NCBI GenBank assembly: GCA_009617715.1
Contig: VTFK01000223.1
Span: 310,001 to 374,000 of the forward strand
Direction of reading: 5' to 3'
Source of the DNA: Plectrocnemia conspersa
Lineage: Eukaryota; Arthropoda; Insecta; Trichoptera; Polycentropodidae
Length of the DNA: 64,000 bases
Below the pieces are notes generated by a model. It saw only the letters and a program-made list of their open reading frames with translations. It was not told the origin of the DNA and ran no database searches. A program made the position numbers and the translations under genes. Of the stretch, positions 11,486-23,345 are shown piece after piece. How positions within the stretch are numbered: position 1 is the stretch's first letter; the number at the start of each line of letters is the position of its first letter.

Positions 11486-11567
11486 ATCGGATCGATTTTC
11501 CTCTGGTAAAAAAGGGAAACGCTCTCCGAATCTGCTTCATCGCATGCTAAAGCGTTCTAAGGGCTAA
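11486..11567 (+). other. Weak candidate terminal exon
   Basis: TTGTCTTCTTTTCAG ends at 11485 and is a good acceptor. The frame starting at 11487 reads SDRFSSGKKGKRS, then PNLLHRMLKRSKG and TAA (11565-11567). The composition is basic and less A+T-rich than its surroundings. The same frame is already open for about 22 codons upstream of the acceptor, so the open frame itself is not strong evidence. No family was recognised. Confidence 0.15.
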
Positions 11568-12458
11568 CATTCCCTTATGAACACAGCAAAGTAGACTTTG
11601 TTAATATACATTGTTTCCTTCAATTCAGGATAAGATTTTTATCAGAAAGCAACGAAGCACACTTTGTTAGATTGAATTCGGGAAAAACTAATTCGGTTTT
11701 TTCTTCTATACAAAAATCGTATCGTATCGTTGTATCGACGTGTAAATGAGTTTGAACCAGCTTCTAAATTCGGAAGCTCGATCGAACAATTTTCTTGTTT
11801 TATTGCAATCCAATTTTGCAATTTTCGCGTGCCTCGAACGTTTTTGGAGGGTTTAATTATACCGCTTTAATGCGGCAATGAATAAATTCGAAGCAATTTA
11901 CATGGAGTAAAACACGCAGTCAATTTGTGTTTTTCGAATACCTGACGCGTGTAATTCTTGGTTTTGTGTATACGATAATTTTTTTATGGATAGGTACGTT
12001 ATTGGCATTTAATCAGAAAGTTGCGAATAACGTTACGTAAAACGCAACATGTCGATATTTTAAATAAAAGTGTATAATAAATTTAATATGTTCAGAGAAA
12101 ATAATTTATTCTTAGATAATAATTACTGTAATCCAAGTAATGAACATTGTTTTATTATTATTTAAAAAAAATACTACGAGCCGCCAAAACGATTTTTGAG
12201 TTTCTAAAGAAAAAATAATTGCTCGGAGCTAAATATGAGCCGTAACTAGTCTTTATAAAGTTCATGTTTATATTTATTTCCTTCCTTTACAATTATATAG
12301 TCATGGTTTGCTGATAATATCAATAATCAATTAAGGCTTACTTTTATATAACAAAAATGTAGCTATCAATTGTTTCTCAATGAATCTTTATGCTTCATTC
12401 TCTCATTTTTTTAAACTCAAACAGAGTTTTATGAACAGAAACAATGCGGTAAATTATG
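11568..12458. other. Non-coding stretch
   Basis: I see no gene. A short CGTAT repeat lies at about 11718-11740. Confidence 0.5.
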
Positions 12459-12536
12459 TTCGTTTCTTAATTATAATTCAGTAACATGGTTACTGAGTTA
12501 TAATTAACGTTCGTTAATTATAATTCAGTAAACATG
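12459..12536. repeat. Quasi-palindrome plus direct repeat
   Basis: TTAATTATAATTCAGTAAC (12467-12485) and GTTACTGAGTTATAATTAA (12489-12507) are inverted copies with one mismatch around a 3-base loop. The first arm then recurs directly at 12514-12530, with GTTCG before it and ACATG after it in both direct copies. Confidence 0.6.
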
Positions 12537-15500
12537 TAATATTTGTGGCTAATGATTTTTTCTGGAGTTGTTTCATATTGACTACCTGTTTAAGACTAAT
12601 TTATAATTGACCCTCGATTCCTATACTCGATTATATAAGACTCAAAAAGTTTGATTTTTTTATTATATAAGTTATGATTTTTATTAAACAAGTTTGATTT
12701 CGGCGGAGGGCGTAATTCTTGAAACTTTAATAAAAATCCCAACCTATTGAGTATTTGATTGATTTGACTATACATATTGTAAAATCCTTCCCGCTGTCGA
12801 AGTATTTTATTATATCAGAAAACTAATAAAAAATCCGACAACCGATTAATCAACGCATAAAAAAAAAAAATATTAATTAAAAGTTGTAAATTTTCTTTTT
12901 GAGTTGATTTTATTAATTCATAATTATTGAAAATATTAAATTGCCACGATGAAGTTAATTCTAAATTAGTACTACTAAAATATTATATACAATTATGCAG
13001 TATTGTATAAAACAATGTATTTGAAAATAGTATGTTTATTTAAGGTGTTTACGTTATTTACATACGAAATGACGTCACACTAAACGCGCAAAATATATGT
13101 AAAAAATAGACACAATCCACTAAATTTTTACTAGTCATTATAATTATTTTGATTAATTATACAAAAGCCTTGAAGTTTTACACTTTACACGATTGAATAA
13201 TCATATACTATTGCTTTAATTTTTAATGGAGTTGTTGATATTTTATTTTTATTTATAACTCATTTCTATCTTCGGTTATTAGATTGAAATAATTTTTTTT
13301 TATTTACTAGTTTAAACATGTCAAGGGTAAAGATTATTTAAAACTTTTATTTTATATTAAATTATTGATATTAATGTATACAGAACTGTATTTTATATAA
13401 TGATCATAGAAATATTAGGCTATCGGAAATTTTTGTTTACCAAAAGAGAGAACAGACTAGATACTATGAATCTTGTTTCCAGACTCACTAAATATTCCGT
13501 GATTCATGATGGATATTGTTATACATAAGTAAGTCTCGGTGAAGCTTACTGATGGCATTAATTTGATGTTGTTGTTAAGGTTTTGGGGAGGGCTTGAAAT
13601 CTTTTATGAAACTCAGGCTCTCAGTTTCTAGGTTAAAAGATTATCGCGAAAAGATTCGTGGAGGGTTTGGCGTCTTCTAATAAACTTAAAGTAACTTAAG
13701 CGATAAAATTATCTTTATGAGCTAGCTGTGTCTTTGGTAAAGATCGATATTATCAGTGTTTTGACTGACCGTTTGTTACGCAAATTATATGATTTAGCTC
13801 TCGTAACAAAATATTTTCCCATATAAACTATGTGTTGAAATTGTATAAAAATAATCATAATATACAAATGACTTTTCTTCAGACCATATATAAATTATGC
13901 TTAAAAATAAATAAAGGACAGTTCTTAAGCAATTGTAAAATAAAATGCTTTAGAATATCTAATAATTATTAAATATTTCAAACGATGTAGCTTTTAGTTA
14001 ATTAGCTACATTTATTTAAAAAAAATAATATCACATACTTTATATTAATTTTCCGAGACTCCCCCTCGTAACTTTCGTGCCTTATAAACACACAGCTAAG
14101 AAGGCTACTAAATGCCAGATTTTATAGAAGCTGTCTCACTTTGCCTCACCGTATGACGTAATAAATACGGGCTGAATGCTATTTTCACGTGACGATGCCG
14201 TCTCTCTGACAACAGACAACGTAGTACGTACACGCACGCGTATAGTATGTATATAAATATTTTCCAACTCCCCCAGAGAAGTTTAGTCGAATAAGAAGAA
14301 GGGGATGAAACGCTGACAGAAACAACCCGCATTCAAGACGTAAACCACATTATAGCGTTCCGTTTGCTTATTGTATCCACACCTCATACATATTCAAGTT
14401 GTTTCCAAGGCAAAAGCGCCTTCGACAATCTCGCCCGACACTATTGTGTCGCCGTTAGAATCTTAAAATTCCGCTTTATCAAATTACGCGACCACTTGTG
14501 GTGTCCTTAACCCTGAAGGGCACCGTTCCGGACCCTGTAGTTCCGTCCGGGAGGCGCTAGACCGCGACTGACGGGGGTCGTTATTATTCGACCTCGACCC
14601 CAAGAGTAATAGCTCGGTTGGCTGTGGCGCAAGAATAAGAGGATATTATATGTGGTTATTTTTCATAAAGGTTTGCCTTCGATCTTACCCGGCGCTTTAT
14701 TCACTCATGAATGCGGCGCGGGTCAAGAGAGATTTATCACCTCATTAAATTTGCATATACCGAATTTTTGTTCACTTGATGTACACTTTCTTATGAATTT
14801 CTTTTCTGGAAACTTGATTTAAATTTAAGCAACGATGATAAGTGTTACAGTAAACTTGCAATCAAGATCGATAGCATAAATGCCGTGAAATAAGTTACAT
14901 ATGTACACGTACCCTTGTAAAGACCTGTATACGAAATATTTGGTACCTCTCGTTGTTGAGCGGGGGATAAAGACAATAGATTTGTGCTCTAATACTACGA
15001 AAGTTTCAATTTATATTTATATGTTATTTTACCTCAAAAATATTTTAAGTGTGAATTAGCCAATAATGCTACTTTGTTTAAATTATTCTGATACACATTC
15101 TATGAAAATCTTTCATCTCGAAGATTGCAAATATTCATAAAAAATTCCCTGAAATCAACACGATATTTAGTAGAATATGTATATAGATGAATTGCAGGCT
15201 GCAAAGATCTAATCAATATTTTATTTTATTGACAAATAAGGAGTTCACCAATTAACAATTAAAGCTATTGTTAGGATAAAAAAATAAATTGTAAAATTGT
15301 AGACATAAAAAGCATATATGACCTATTTATTGTATGCAATTAATTAACACACTCTAATGGATTATAAAACTTTAAGTGATTAGATTATTGCATGCTAGTT
15401 AATCAAATAAATATGTGCACTTTGTTGGATTTATAAATGGCTCCATTATATATGTATATAGTATCATAAACAGTTTATTAGTGGCCACTTTATTACGTAT

Positions 15501-16329
15501 AATATATATTATAATAAAATAGCCGTCCAATTATTTTAATTAATCCAACAACCCATAAATATTTCTGTTATTTTAATGTAACTTGATTTTATTGAATTTA
15601 TCCTTATATCCTTATATGTATATAACTATAGTCGTATCAGCTGAAAAATCAAGTGTAAGTTATTTAATTGAAAACGTATTAATATTAATACAAATATCTA
15701 TGTTTCCATCGAGATTCTAGCAATAATCGGATTGCAAACGGAATCTAGAAAATAACTTTTCGAAACTAAATAGCAGACGTAGAGTTTCTTCTCGAGAATT
15801 TCTCGAAATATATGTAAAATCGAGTATTTTCATTTCATATAAATTTAATTTGTACGAATAAAAAACGATACACTGCATTAGAAAAATTGTGAAGATTCTT
15901 AAATATTTCACAAAAGTATGTATCATATTTCAAGTAAAAAAAAAATAAATAGATGGAACACAATGAAGGCGATGCTAGACCGCTTTTAACGAACTAAGCA
16001 ACAAGTTAAAAATGCAATGAGTGACCTAAATTTCAATGGTCTATGGAACTTAAGAGTATTTAATTATTGCTGAAAGGGTTCTGAAGACTTTACAGCCAAT
16101 AAAGATCATTAAGTACATCAGTAGAAAAAAGTTTACTTTATTGACAGCCGAAAGGGCCTTAATTTTTTTGTTAAAACAATTGTTAATATATGCATATTCT
16201 AAGCTAAGCTCGAAATTTCAACATGCAATTAAAGGGAAATTAAAAAATCGAAAAAACAGACACAGATGTCATTAATTAAATATTTGCAAACTCCAGAATC
16301 TTTCACCAATCAAAAAAAAAAAGAATCAC
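12537..16329. other. Long non-coding stretch
   Basis: No gene is supported. 14360-14640 is GC-richer and holds short complementary words: CCGGAC (14528-14533) with GTCCGG (14545-14550), and GGGGTCG (14574-14580) with CGACCCC (14595-14601). A TGTAGCT..AGCTACA hairpin lies at about 13986-14010. The rest is A+T-rich with nothing recognisable. Confidence 0.45.
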
Positions 16330-16595
16330 TTCTTTAGTGATTCTTCAAAGTCAGAAATATGTAAAATGCGGAATTAAATTGTGAATTGGTCCGGAAACAG
16401 CCCCGATTTGCACTTTATTGAAAATCTTTAAAAAACAATAAAGAAGGAAATTAGAGTACACAAACCATCTAGTGTATAAAAACTAAAAGAAATGATCGAA
16501 AAAGTGTGGTAAAAAGAAATTTATAATAAATTGATTGAATCGTTGATTAATTCTATGCCCTCGCGTGTTTTATCAGGGTTGTAGGCTAAAGGGGG
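16330..16595 (+). pseudogene. Tc1-type transposase C-terminal remnant
   Basis: From 16387 the frame reads WSGNSPDLHFIENL, matching the conserved W-P-x-N/Q-S-P-D-L-N-P-I-E-N-L-W block of Tc1-type transposases. The glutamate codon at 16420-16422 is the third acidic residue of the DD34E catalytic triad. The family tryptophan that follows is replaced by a stop (TAA, 16429-16431). The frame continues KEIRVHKPSSVYKLKEMIEK, then a stop, then LINSMPSRVLSGL, and after another stop AKGGATK near 16590. These are the typical closing segments of the family. The region coding for the first two aspartates and the DNA-binding domain is not recognisable upstream, and no inverted repeats were found. A 10-base hairpin (AAGAATCACT, 16321-16330, and AGTGATTCTT, 16336-16345) lies at the left edge. 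The copy is dead. Confidence 0.85.
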
Positions 16596-17111
16596 TGCAA
16601 CAAAATAAAAATAAAAAATATAAGTAATAATGCAAGTTGTCTTTTAAAGTTTCCTTGAACGGCTTTTGCTATAAATAGTTTTTGAATTTACAAATAATTT
16701 TTTTTTTACTTATGTGTCTAATATGTTATCTAATCATTTTTTTTCACTCATTTTTAATTTAAATTTTTATGTGTAACACTTCAAAAACCTTTAAATAGCT
16801 AGAAAAAATATAAATTTATATAAACTATAATACGTTTTTAGTTTCATATAAAATATTATGATTTTGAAGGTGATGCGTTTTTTTTGCACGCATAATGAAT
16901 TATATACGTTTTAGCATTCTTCTAGTTGTTTTATATTTCAATAACATACTACGATAATAATACTTATATAATTGATTCGAAAAAAGCACGAAAAAACGAT
17001 AATAGTAAATATGTTCTTGAGAAATGAAAAATCATCAAGAAATCAGAATGCCTAAGCAGACGATTGACGGAAAAAGGAGTCCGCAACACTTCGAATGTAT
17101 TTAACCACTTC
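16596..17111. other. A+T-rich non-coding stretch
   Basis: This follows the transposase tail. The first part may be the 3' end of that element, but no terminal repeat is identifiable. Confidence 0.45.
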
Positions 17112-17148
17112 ACCCTTTTACACGCACGGGCGTGTAAAAGGGTTTTTT
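17112..17148 (+). repeat. Perfect 14-bp hairpin followed by a T run
   Basis: ACCCTTTTACACGC (17112-17125) and GCGTGTAAAAGGGT (17130-17143) are exact complements around the tetraloop ACGG. A run of T continues to 17148. It looks like a bacterial intrinsic terminator, but nothing else here is bacterial, so I make no functional claim. Confidence 0.6.
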
Positions 17149-20100
17149 ACAAAAAAAAACTTGAATTTGTGAATATCGCATTTATGTCATTAATAAATAA
17201 AGTAAAGAGCAAAGCCCAGGTTACCATTGAGAAACCCCCGAGGGGTGAGATATTCTTTCGAAAATCGGCCGCCATATGTTACAAACTGTCTACGATAGCA
17301 CAGATAACTCCAGAATAACCGATTTAATCATCCGAGCAAATCATATATATGTATATAATATGAAGGCTTTGAAACCATTGATAAAATATTTATAATATCA
17401 AAGCAGATCTAGATATTTCTTATAATAATTTATAAAAGTGACTACGGACAAATTTGTTAGCTTGTTTTCGATGATAAGGTTGAAATATCAACGAAAAACA
17501 CATATACGTGATGTAATAATATCGTGAGAGCACTACTACTAGACTTTTAAAAATATTACGTTTGCCTCTATAACGCATAACCTGCTATAAATCATGTTGT
17601 TACGTGTTTTTTTAAGGTTGTGTGCGAGTTTCATCAAATAACCCTTTATTAGTTTCGCCAGAGGTTTGGTACAAATATTTTTTTATGTGCATAAACTGCG
17701 CTCAGTGTGATTTCGATTACATTTTTTGCAAACGGCTGCAAAAATTGATATAAACTGTGCCTTTGTACTATTAAAAATATATTTTTAATTAAACTGTCAA
17801 AACGTTTCAAAACGTTAATCATAAAGGCTTCTAAAAATTGCATGTAAAATTATTTACTGGTGTTTTCATTTATTATTAGAGGTCATTAAAAAAAATTTAG
17901 CTATCGAGTCATTGCACATCCTTATGCCCTACTTACTAATATGATTTATAGCGATATAATAGTTTCCGTTGCAGCTTTCTATAATTCATAGAAAACTTTA
18001 ATTAAACATTCAAAAGACAGCTTCAATATTTGCTTGATAAAACTATGATCTGTATTTTTTCATCTCAATTGATTTGGTATAAAATCTGGACCCCTGAGAG
18101 AGCAATAAATTGTCAAGTGCCAATAAATCAGCCAATTGATTCAGTAACAATATCCGTGCATGAATTGGGAGGGTTCCACTCGTTATGTGTCGACGCGTAC
18201 ACTAACTCAATGTGCGATAGTTAACACGTTAACTTAATTTCGTCGTTTTGGCATTTCGAGCCGGAAAGTCACGTTTCGAGAGTAACAATGGTCGGCTGTC
18301 GTCGTTATTCGAACCCACATGTCACGGTGTTGAAATTTGTTTTCATTCACAAATTAACACTTTCAGCCTTGTACGTGGTTCGGCCTTGCTACCAGCGTTA
18401 ACCTTGCCACGTACTATTGTATCATCAGTTTTACTCTGAAGAGAATTTGGTCATCGTTGTCGGATGTAATTTTGATTCAATGGAGAGGATTACGTTATCT
18501 TACCACTTGTGTCAAAACTGAATAGATACTTTTATATACACATGTGAGTATTGAATATGAATAACTTTCAAACGACGCTTCATAAGTCATAAATTGTTGC
18601 TCTAAAATTATTAATATGTTGCGTATGCTTTCTTAGGGGAGGTATGGATAGATTGTAGTGGATAGAGGTTTGAGTTGCCTCTCAACTATAAATGGTTCTA
18701 TCTATATTTATATAATACAAAAATAGTAGCAAAGAAAATAAAGGATAGTGCGAATTACTTGAATTCCGGGTAAAATGTTTTTTTAGCAAAGATGAAATTG
18801 AAAAATAACATTGTTTTTTATGTGCAAAATTTCTCTGAAACGTTAATATTAAATCTATTAAACTGCAAGAACATTCCATAAAAATAAATCTACTGCATTT
18901 TGAAAACCCACTAAAAATGCTGAAGCAAAATAGATTTTGTAATACTACCAAGAATTCAATGGCAAAAATCTGCGGAATTCTGTTTTATATATTTGACTTG
19001 TCGAAGTTCTTTTGGGCTTAGTTTCATAAATAAGAACAAACGAAAAATATTTTCAGCTTCACTATTAACAGTTTAAAATCATTTTCCTTCTTGATATACA
19101 TTATGTAGATCAGTGAATAAATGTCAAAGAAATATTTTTGTAAATGGCTATAGAAATGACGAGATAATTCCATGAGCGATGCATAATTGGTGTTCTGGCG
19201 TGACAAGTTTTCTAACGCGTACCATGACGCTTATACCGTATGTTACAATACAATCTATTATTACTCAATTAAATAAGGTGCTTTTCCAGGCGTTTCATCA
19301 ATACTTATATAAAAGCATTGAACATCTAAAGTTTGTGGAGAGACCAAATCGATTATTCTTGACAAAAAAAATCAATCAGGAATTTTTTATAGTTGTGATA
19401 ATACACTATTTTCTACATAGTTTTTCACTGGCATCAAAAAAACTTGAATTAGTGATTTCAATGTTTTGAATTTCTCAATCTCAAAAGGATACATATGCTT
19501 TTTAGCAGCCACAAAAATGTATACACATACTTTGATTATAATATACTGTCAGGTTTATTATTAAGTATTTTTCTATACAATATTTTCACACACACATATT
19601 TACAATAATAATAACGTTATATATAACTATTGATTTATTATTATTTATAACTACAAATTTTAAGTAATAAATAATTAATTCAAAGCATAATTTATAGTAC
19701 GTGATATATAATAAATTTATAACCCACAGCTGGGAAATTAAGTCGACAGTTTATACATTTATTATTAATAGCAAATGGTATATCCCGTTACTTAGGTTTA
19801 ATTCAAAATTGTTAAATTTTCATATTATAATAGGTACACTCTAATATACATCGTTTTGTATCTGTAACATAAGCTTAAATAGTAATTTAAAACATATTTT
19901 AAATTGAATAACTATTAAAATAAGGTTTAATGCAATACTAGATATAATCTAATATTTTAATAATGTAAATATGCGGTTAAATTAAGCGCCACGGTTTGTT
20001 TGCTTAAAATATATAACTGTACATTGTAGAAGTTACGTTATTTAATATCCGTTTTAAAAGGGTTGTGCGTCATATATTTATTTAATTAGTTAGTATAATT

Positions 20101-20883
20101 TTGTTAATTGAAAATATATTTAAAAGTGTAATTACGTAGATATTGTTTTTTTATTTATTTTATATCCACTTTAGTAACATAGTATTATTTTTATACGAAG
20201 GAAACCCGGAAAGTAAATATACAAAGTTTGGAAAATATTTCTAAAGTATTTTTTTTCAAGATTAACTTAAATAACTTTGACAACTTTGGAATATTACTTT
20301 ATTTATTTTTAAACAAAGCTTTAGGACGAATTAATTACAATGTCATAGAAGTGTAGCGACTGTATTTTTCATCACTTTCCAATAGCCTAATCTTTCGATA
20401 ATTTTTATTGACACTTTTTAACAATATCCATGAAGTTCACCGATCATTAAACGTGTATAAAATCTTGTAACGTATCTTGCCATACATTAGAAATAAAGTA
20501 AGCACTTTATTCTTTCGCACTGAATAAGAATCACTAAATAAACCTCGCACATGGCAGGTCTAGGTTTAGCCACGGCCATTTTAAACACACTAAAAGCAAA
20601 AAGAAACGTCACTCGGATTTTAACAAACTGTTACCAATCGATTTAGAAAATCCCTTTTATTTTTACCAACCTTATATTTACAATTTCTAAATATACTTCA
20701 AATCGTGACTGTCGTTTTAAAATTAGTTATCAAAAGACAGCAAACAAAAATCTAAATTTTAATATTTTGCATACAGGAAAGTGTACATAAATAAGCCTTT
20801 TATGATATACTATGCTGTGTAATTACAAGATTAGCTCATTAATTCGTCATATTTTGTTTATTTATACCTTTTCCATGAATGGG
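17149..20883. other. Long non-coding stretch
   Basis: No gene is supported. 18100-18440 is less A+T-rich, contains CpG, and holds exact arms GTACGTGG (18371-18378) and CCACGTAC (18407-18414). The open frames at 18030-18439, 18682-18951 and 19179-19469 have no family features. 19550-20530 is nearly pure A+T-rich spacer. Confidence 0.45.
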
Positions 20884-20937
20884 ATGTATTCACCTATTAA
20901 TAATACACGAGTGTGTATTATTAATATGTGAATACAT
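20884..20937. repeat. 54-nt hairpin with 25-bp arms
   Basis: 20884-20908 pairs with 20913-20937 over 25 positions with one mismatch, around the loop GAGT. The arm ends are ATGTATTCAC and GTGAATACAT, and the loop-proximal ends are AATAATACAC and GTGTATTATT. This is one of the longest and cleanest hairpins in the window. Confidence 0.65.
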
Positions 20938-22894
20938 TTAAATAAACACGTTATAATAAACTCAAAAATCAAATTAACCCCTTCGTGTTCGTTTCGCCCT
21001 TTCGCTTTAATAATTACAATGTCAAAGTGGAAAGTGGAAATTGTTTCAGAGTTTACCAATCTTTCCGTTCCGGATTGTTTTCGGCTTAGGATTTCGCTCG
21101 TAAATTTATTGAAATATTATACCATTCGAGTTGTGACGATTCAAATTGTAGGGAATTATGAGGTTTCATAGTATTAATGGGATTAAAGTGTATTCAATGT
21201 AAATAATATATTGTTCAGTGATTATTTTTATTAATTAGCTTTTAAAATAGTCTTGTTTGCTTTATTTTTCATAATATTGCATAACTAAAACGTTATTTAG
21301 CTACTTTAGTGCACACGTACCAATACTAAAATAGTATCATATTATAAATAGTTAAATTGCTATTCTCTGCTATTAGATTGGAATTTAATTTATTTTTATT
21401 AAATGGCATTGTTGAGTGCTATTAAATATGAATTAATATATAAATTTTCATTAAAATGCCATATACTGTTGCCATATTAATGAATACACACAAAACCACC
21501 ATAGACATAGAAACTTACTAGTATGGAGAATTTATTTTAATTAAAAAATCAATAACAAATTCTATTTTATACATATAAACTAGTGGTGGTGCATTTAGTT
21601 TTGAAGCGTCGTTTTGTTTTAATTGATTATAATTATATATATAATTTAATTAGGCAGTTGAAAATCTAACCATAATTCTCAAAAAATTATCGATTCTTTT
21701 TGCAAGTGTGAAAACTATCATCGAAAAAACGTTGTTCTTTCGTATAATGTCATGTAAGTGATTTATTTATATACATATATTTTTTAATTAAGTTGTGACA
21801 ATTATTAATTTTTTTTTGGTAGGGTTTTTTAACTCTATAGTAGCAAAATGCCGTTCAATCAAAATGCTTTTAATAGAACTCACCGTGTAACTATTTTCTG
21901 TTGATTTTTTATGCATTATCTTTCTCTATATAATATATTCAATTTGTTATTGTTATGTACTTGAGACGTCAAAATAAAAATATAATTTAATATAACATTT
22001 AATAGTCAAGGTCATGTAAATTTTTAACTTGCTTTGTTTATTATTTTCTGAATAAAAAAATACATGAAATAAAAACGATTTATTAAATAATTTTAATAAA
22101 GCGTGTCAAAGACACAACCGTAGAAAATACACTGTTGAAAAAATTGAAAAATGGTTGTGAAATTATGACTAATTGCAATAAAAGGTTAGGTAAATTTTAG
22201 CACTATTATTTTTGTTTCACGGCTCATCTTCAATATTTTTATAACCCACATACTTTACTGATGTACGGGTAAACGGCAGATTTCAAATTTTTATGTTATA
22301 ATATCTATTCATTTTACATTATATCTATTAATTTTACATTATAATTTATAATTAATTATATATATATGTCACCGATTCAGTCTGAAAGGTCTGGTGATTA
22401 ATACACAGGTATTCATTAGGTCTGATTGATTTGTCCAGCTGATACATATATACCCAATTGTAACGCATTAAGCGTACGCTTGTTGGGTTTCAACGGAGGA
22501 TTAAAATTATATCAAAATACTGCATCGTCGTGAAAGCATCGATTATCGAGCAGGACGTACATCTATAAACGCAGGATTATACAATAATAATGTCCTAAAT
22601 ATGCGCGTATAACTTTTTAGTATCTCTTATAACTTATATGTATCATTAAAACATTAACACTAAAAAAAAATTGTGATAAAGACTTATTTATTATATAAAT
22701 GGTTTGCTTTTTAAAATTTAGTTCGTTATACGTTTTTATTTAAAATTTATAATTCTTAGTAAGTGTGATAGAAAAATTTTTTTTAATGCTTTCAAGTAAA
22801 TATTTTGATCAAAATATTTTGTAACATTTTTCAGATATTGTGCGTGGCTTTTATTTTAAACTTATAACTTAATACGTTCGAGAAGAGGAGGAGA
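20938..22894. other. A+T-rich non-coding stretch
   Basis: No gene is supported. AAGCGTACGCTT (22470-22481) is a perfect 12-base palindrome. A short direct duplication of the TATCTATTNATTTTACAT type lies at 22303-22340. Confidence 0.5.
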
Positions 22895-23345
22895 TTAAGT
22901 ACGCATATTGGCAAAATTTACGGTAAGGCTTCGAAGATACTCAACTTTGTTGAGCGGAGCGCGTGTCACTTTGACAATTTATTGCCGATTCGTGTTTAAT
23001 GCGATACGTTAGTTCATAATGTGTTTTTAATTTGACTCAATTGTCTGGAATCTTAGCTAATAAAAGTACTTATTTTTGTTAAATTTCTCAAATATCTACA
23101 ATGAGGAGTACGGATTATATCCGTATTTGTATCGTAGTACCTTTTCGCTTGGAGCGTTGGAATATAATTTATTGTATTCTCGTGTAGCGTTTATTCGACG
23201 AAGCACTTTTTGAAGTTGCTTAGGGTCGGTGTCGATAATAGATCGATGTTTCGCGATTTGTGCCCTAGAGAGTTTCGATTGCGTCCATTACGCTTCACTG
23301 CGGCGGCCAGGACGCTAGCGCTCAAAGACGTTCTTCTTACACGAG
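22895..23345 (+). pseudogene. LINE remnant of the same family, copy B
   Basis: This aligns with copy A from about 7935 onward. Broken frames read KASKILNFVERSACHFDNLL at about 22925, followed by the IRV..CDTL segment and LNCLES (copy A has IVWNP at this point). Near 23120 the frame reads YPYLYRSTFSLGALEYN. The DNA match to copy A is clear in the last part: GCGTTTATTCGACGAAGCA against GCGTTTATTCAATGAAGCA, and TTGAAGTTGCTTAGG against TTAAAGTTGCTAAGG. After that come GGTGTCGATAA and a stretch ending near CTTCTTACACGAGG. It starts further downstream in the element than copy A, so it is more severely 5'-truncated. Many stops and shifts show that it is dead. Confidence 0.8.

Noticed and set aside
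17112..17148. Reading the hairpin plus T run as a bacterial terminator
   Set aside because: No operon, ribosome-binding site or bacterial gene exists in the window. Only the structure is reported.
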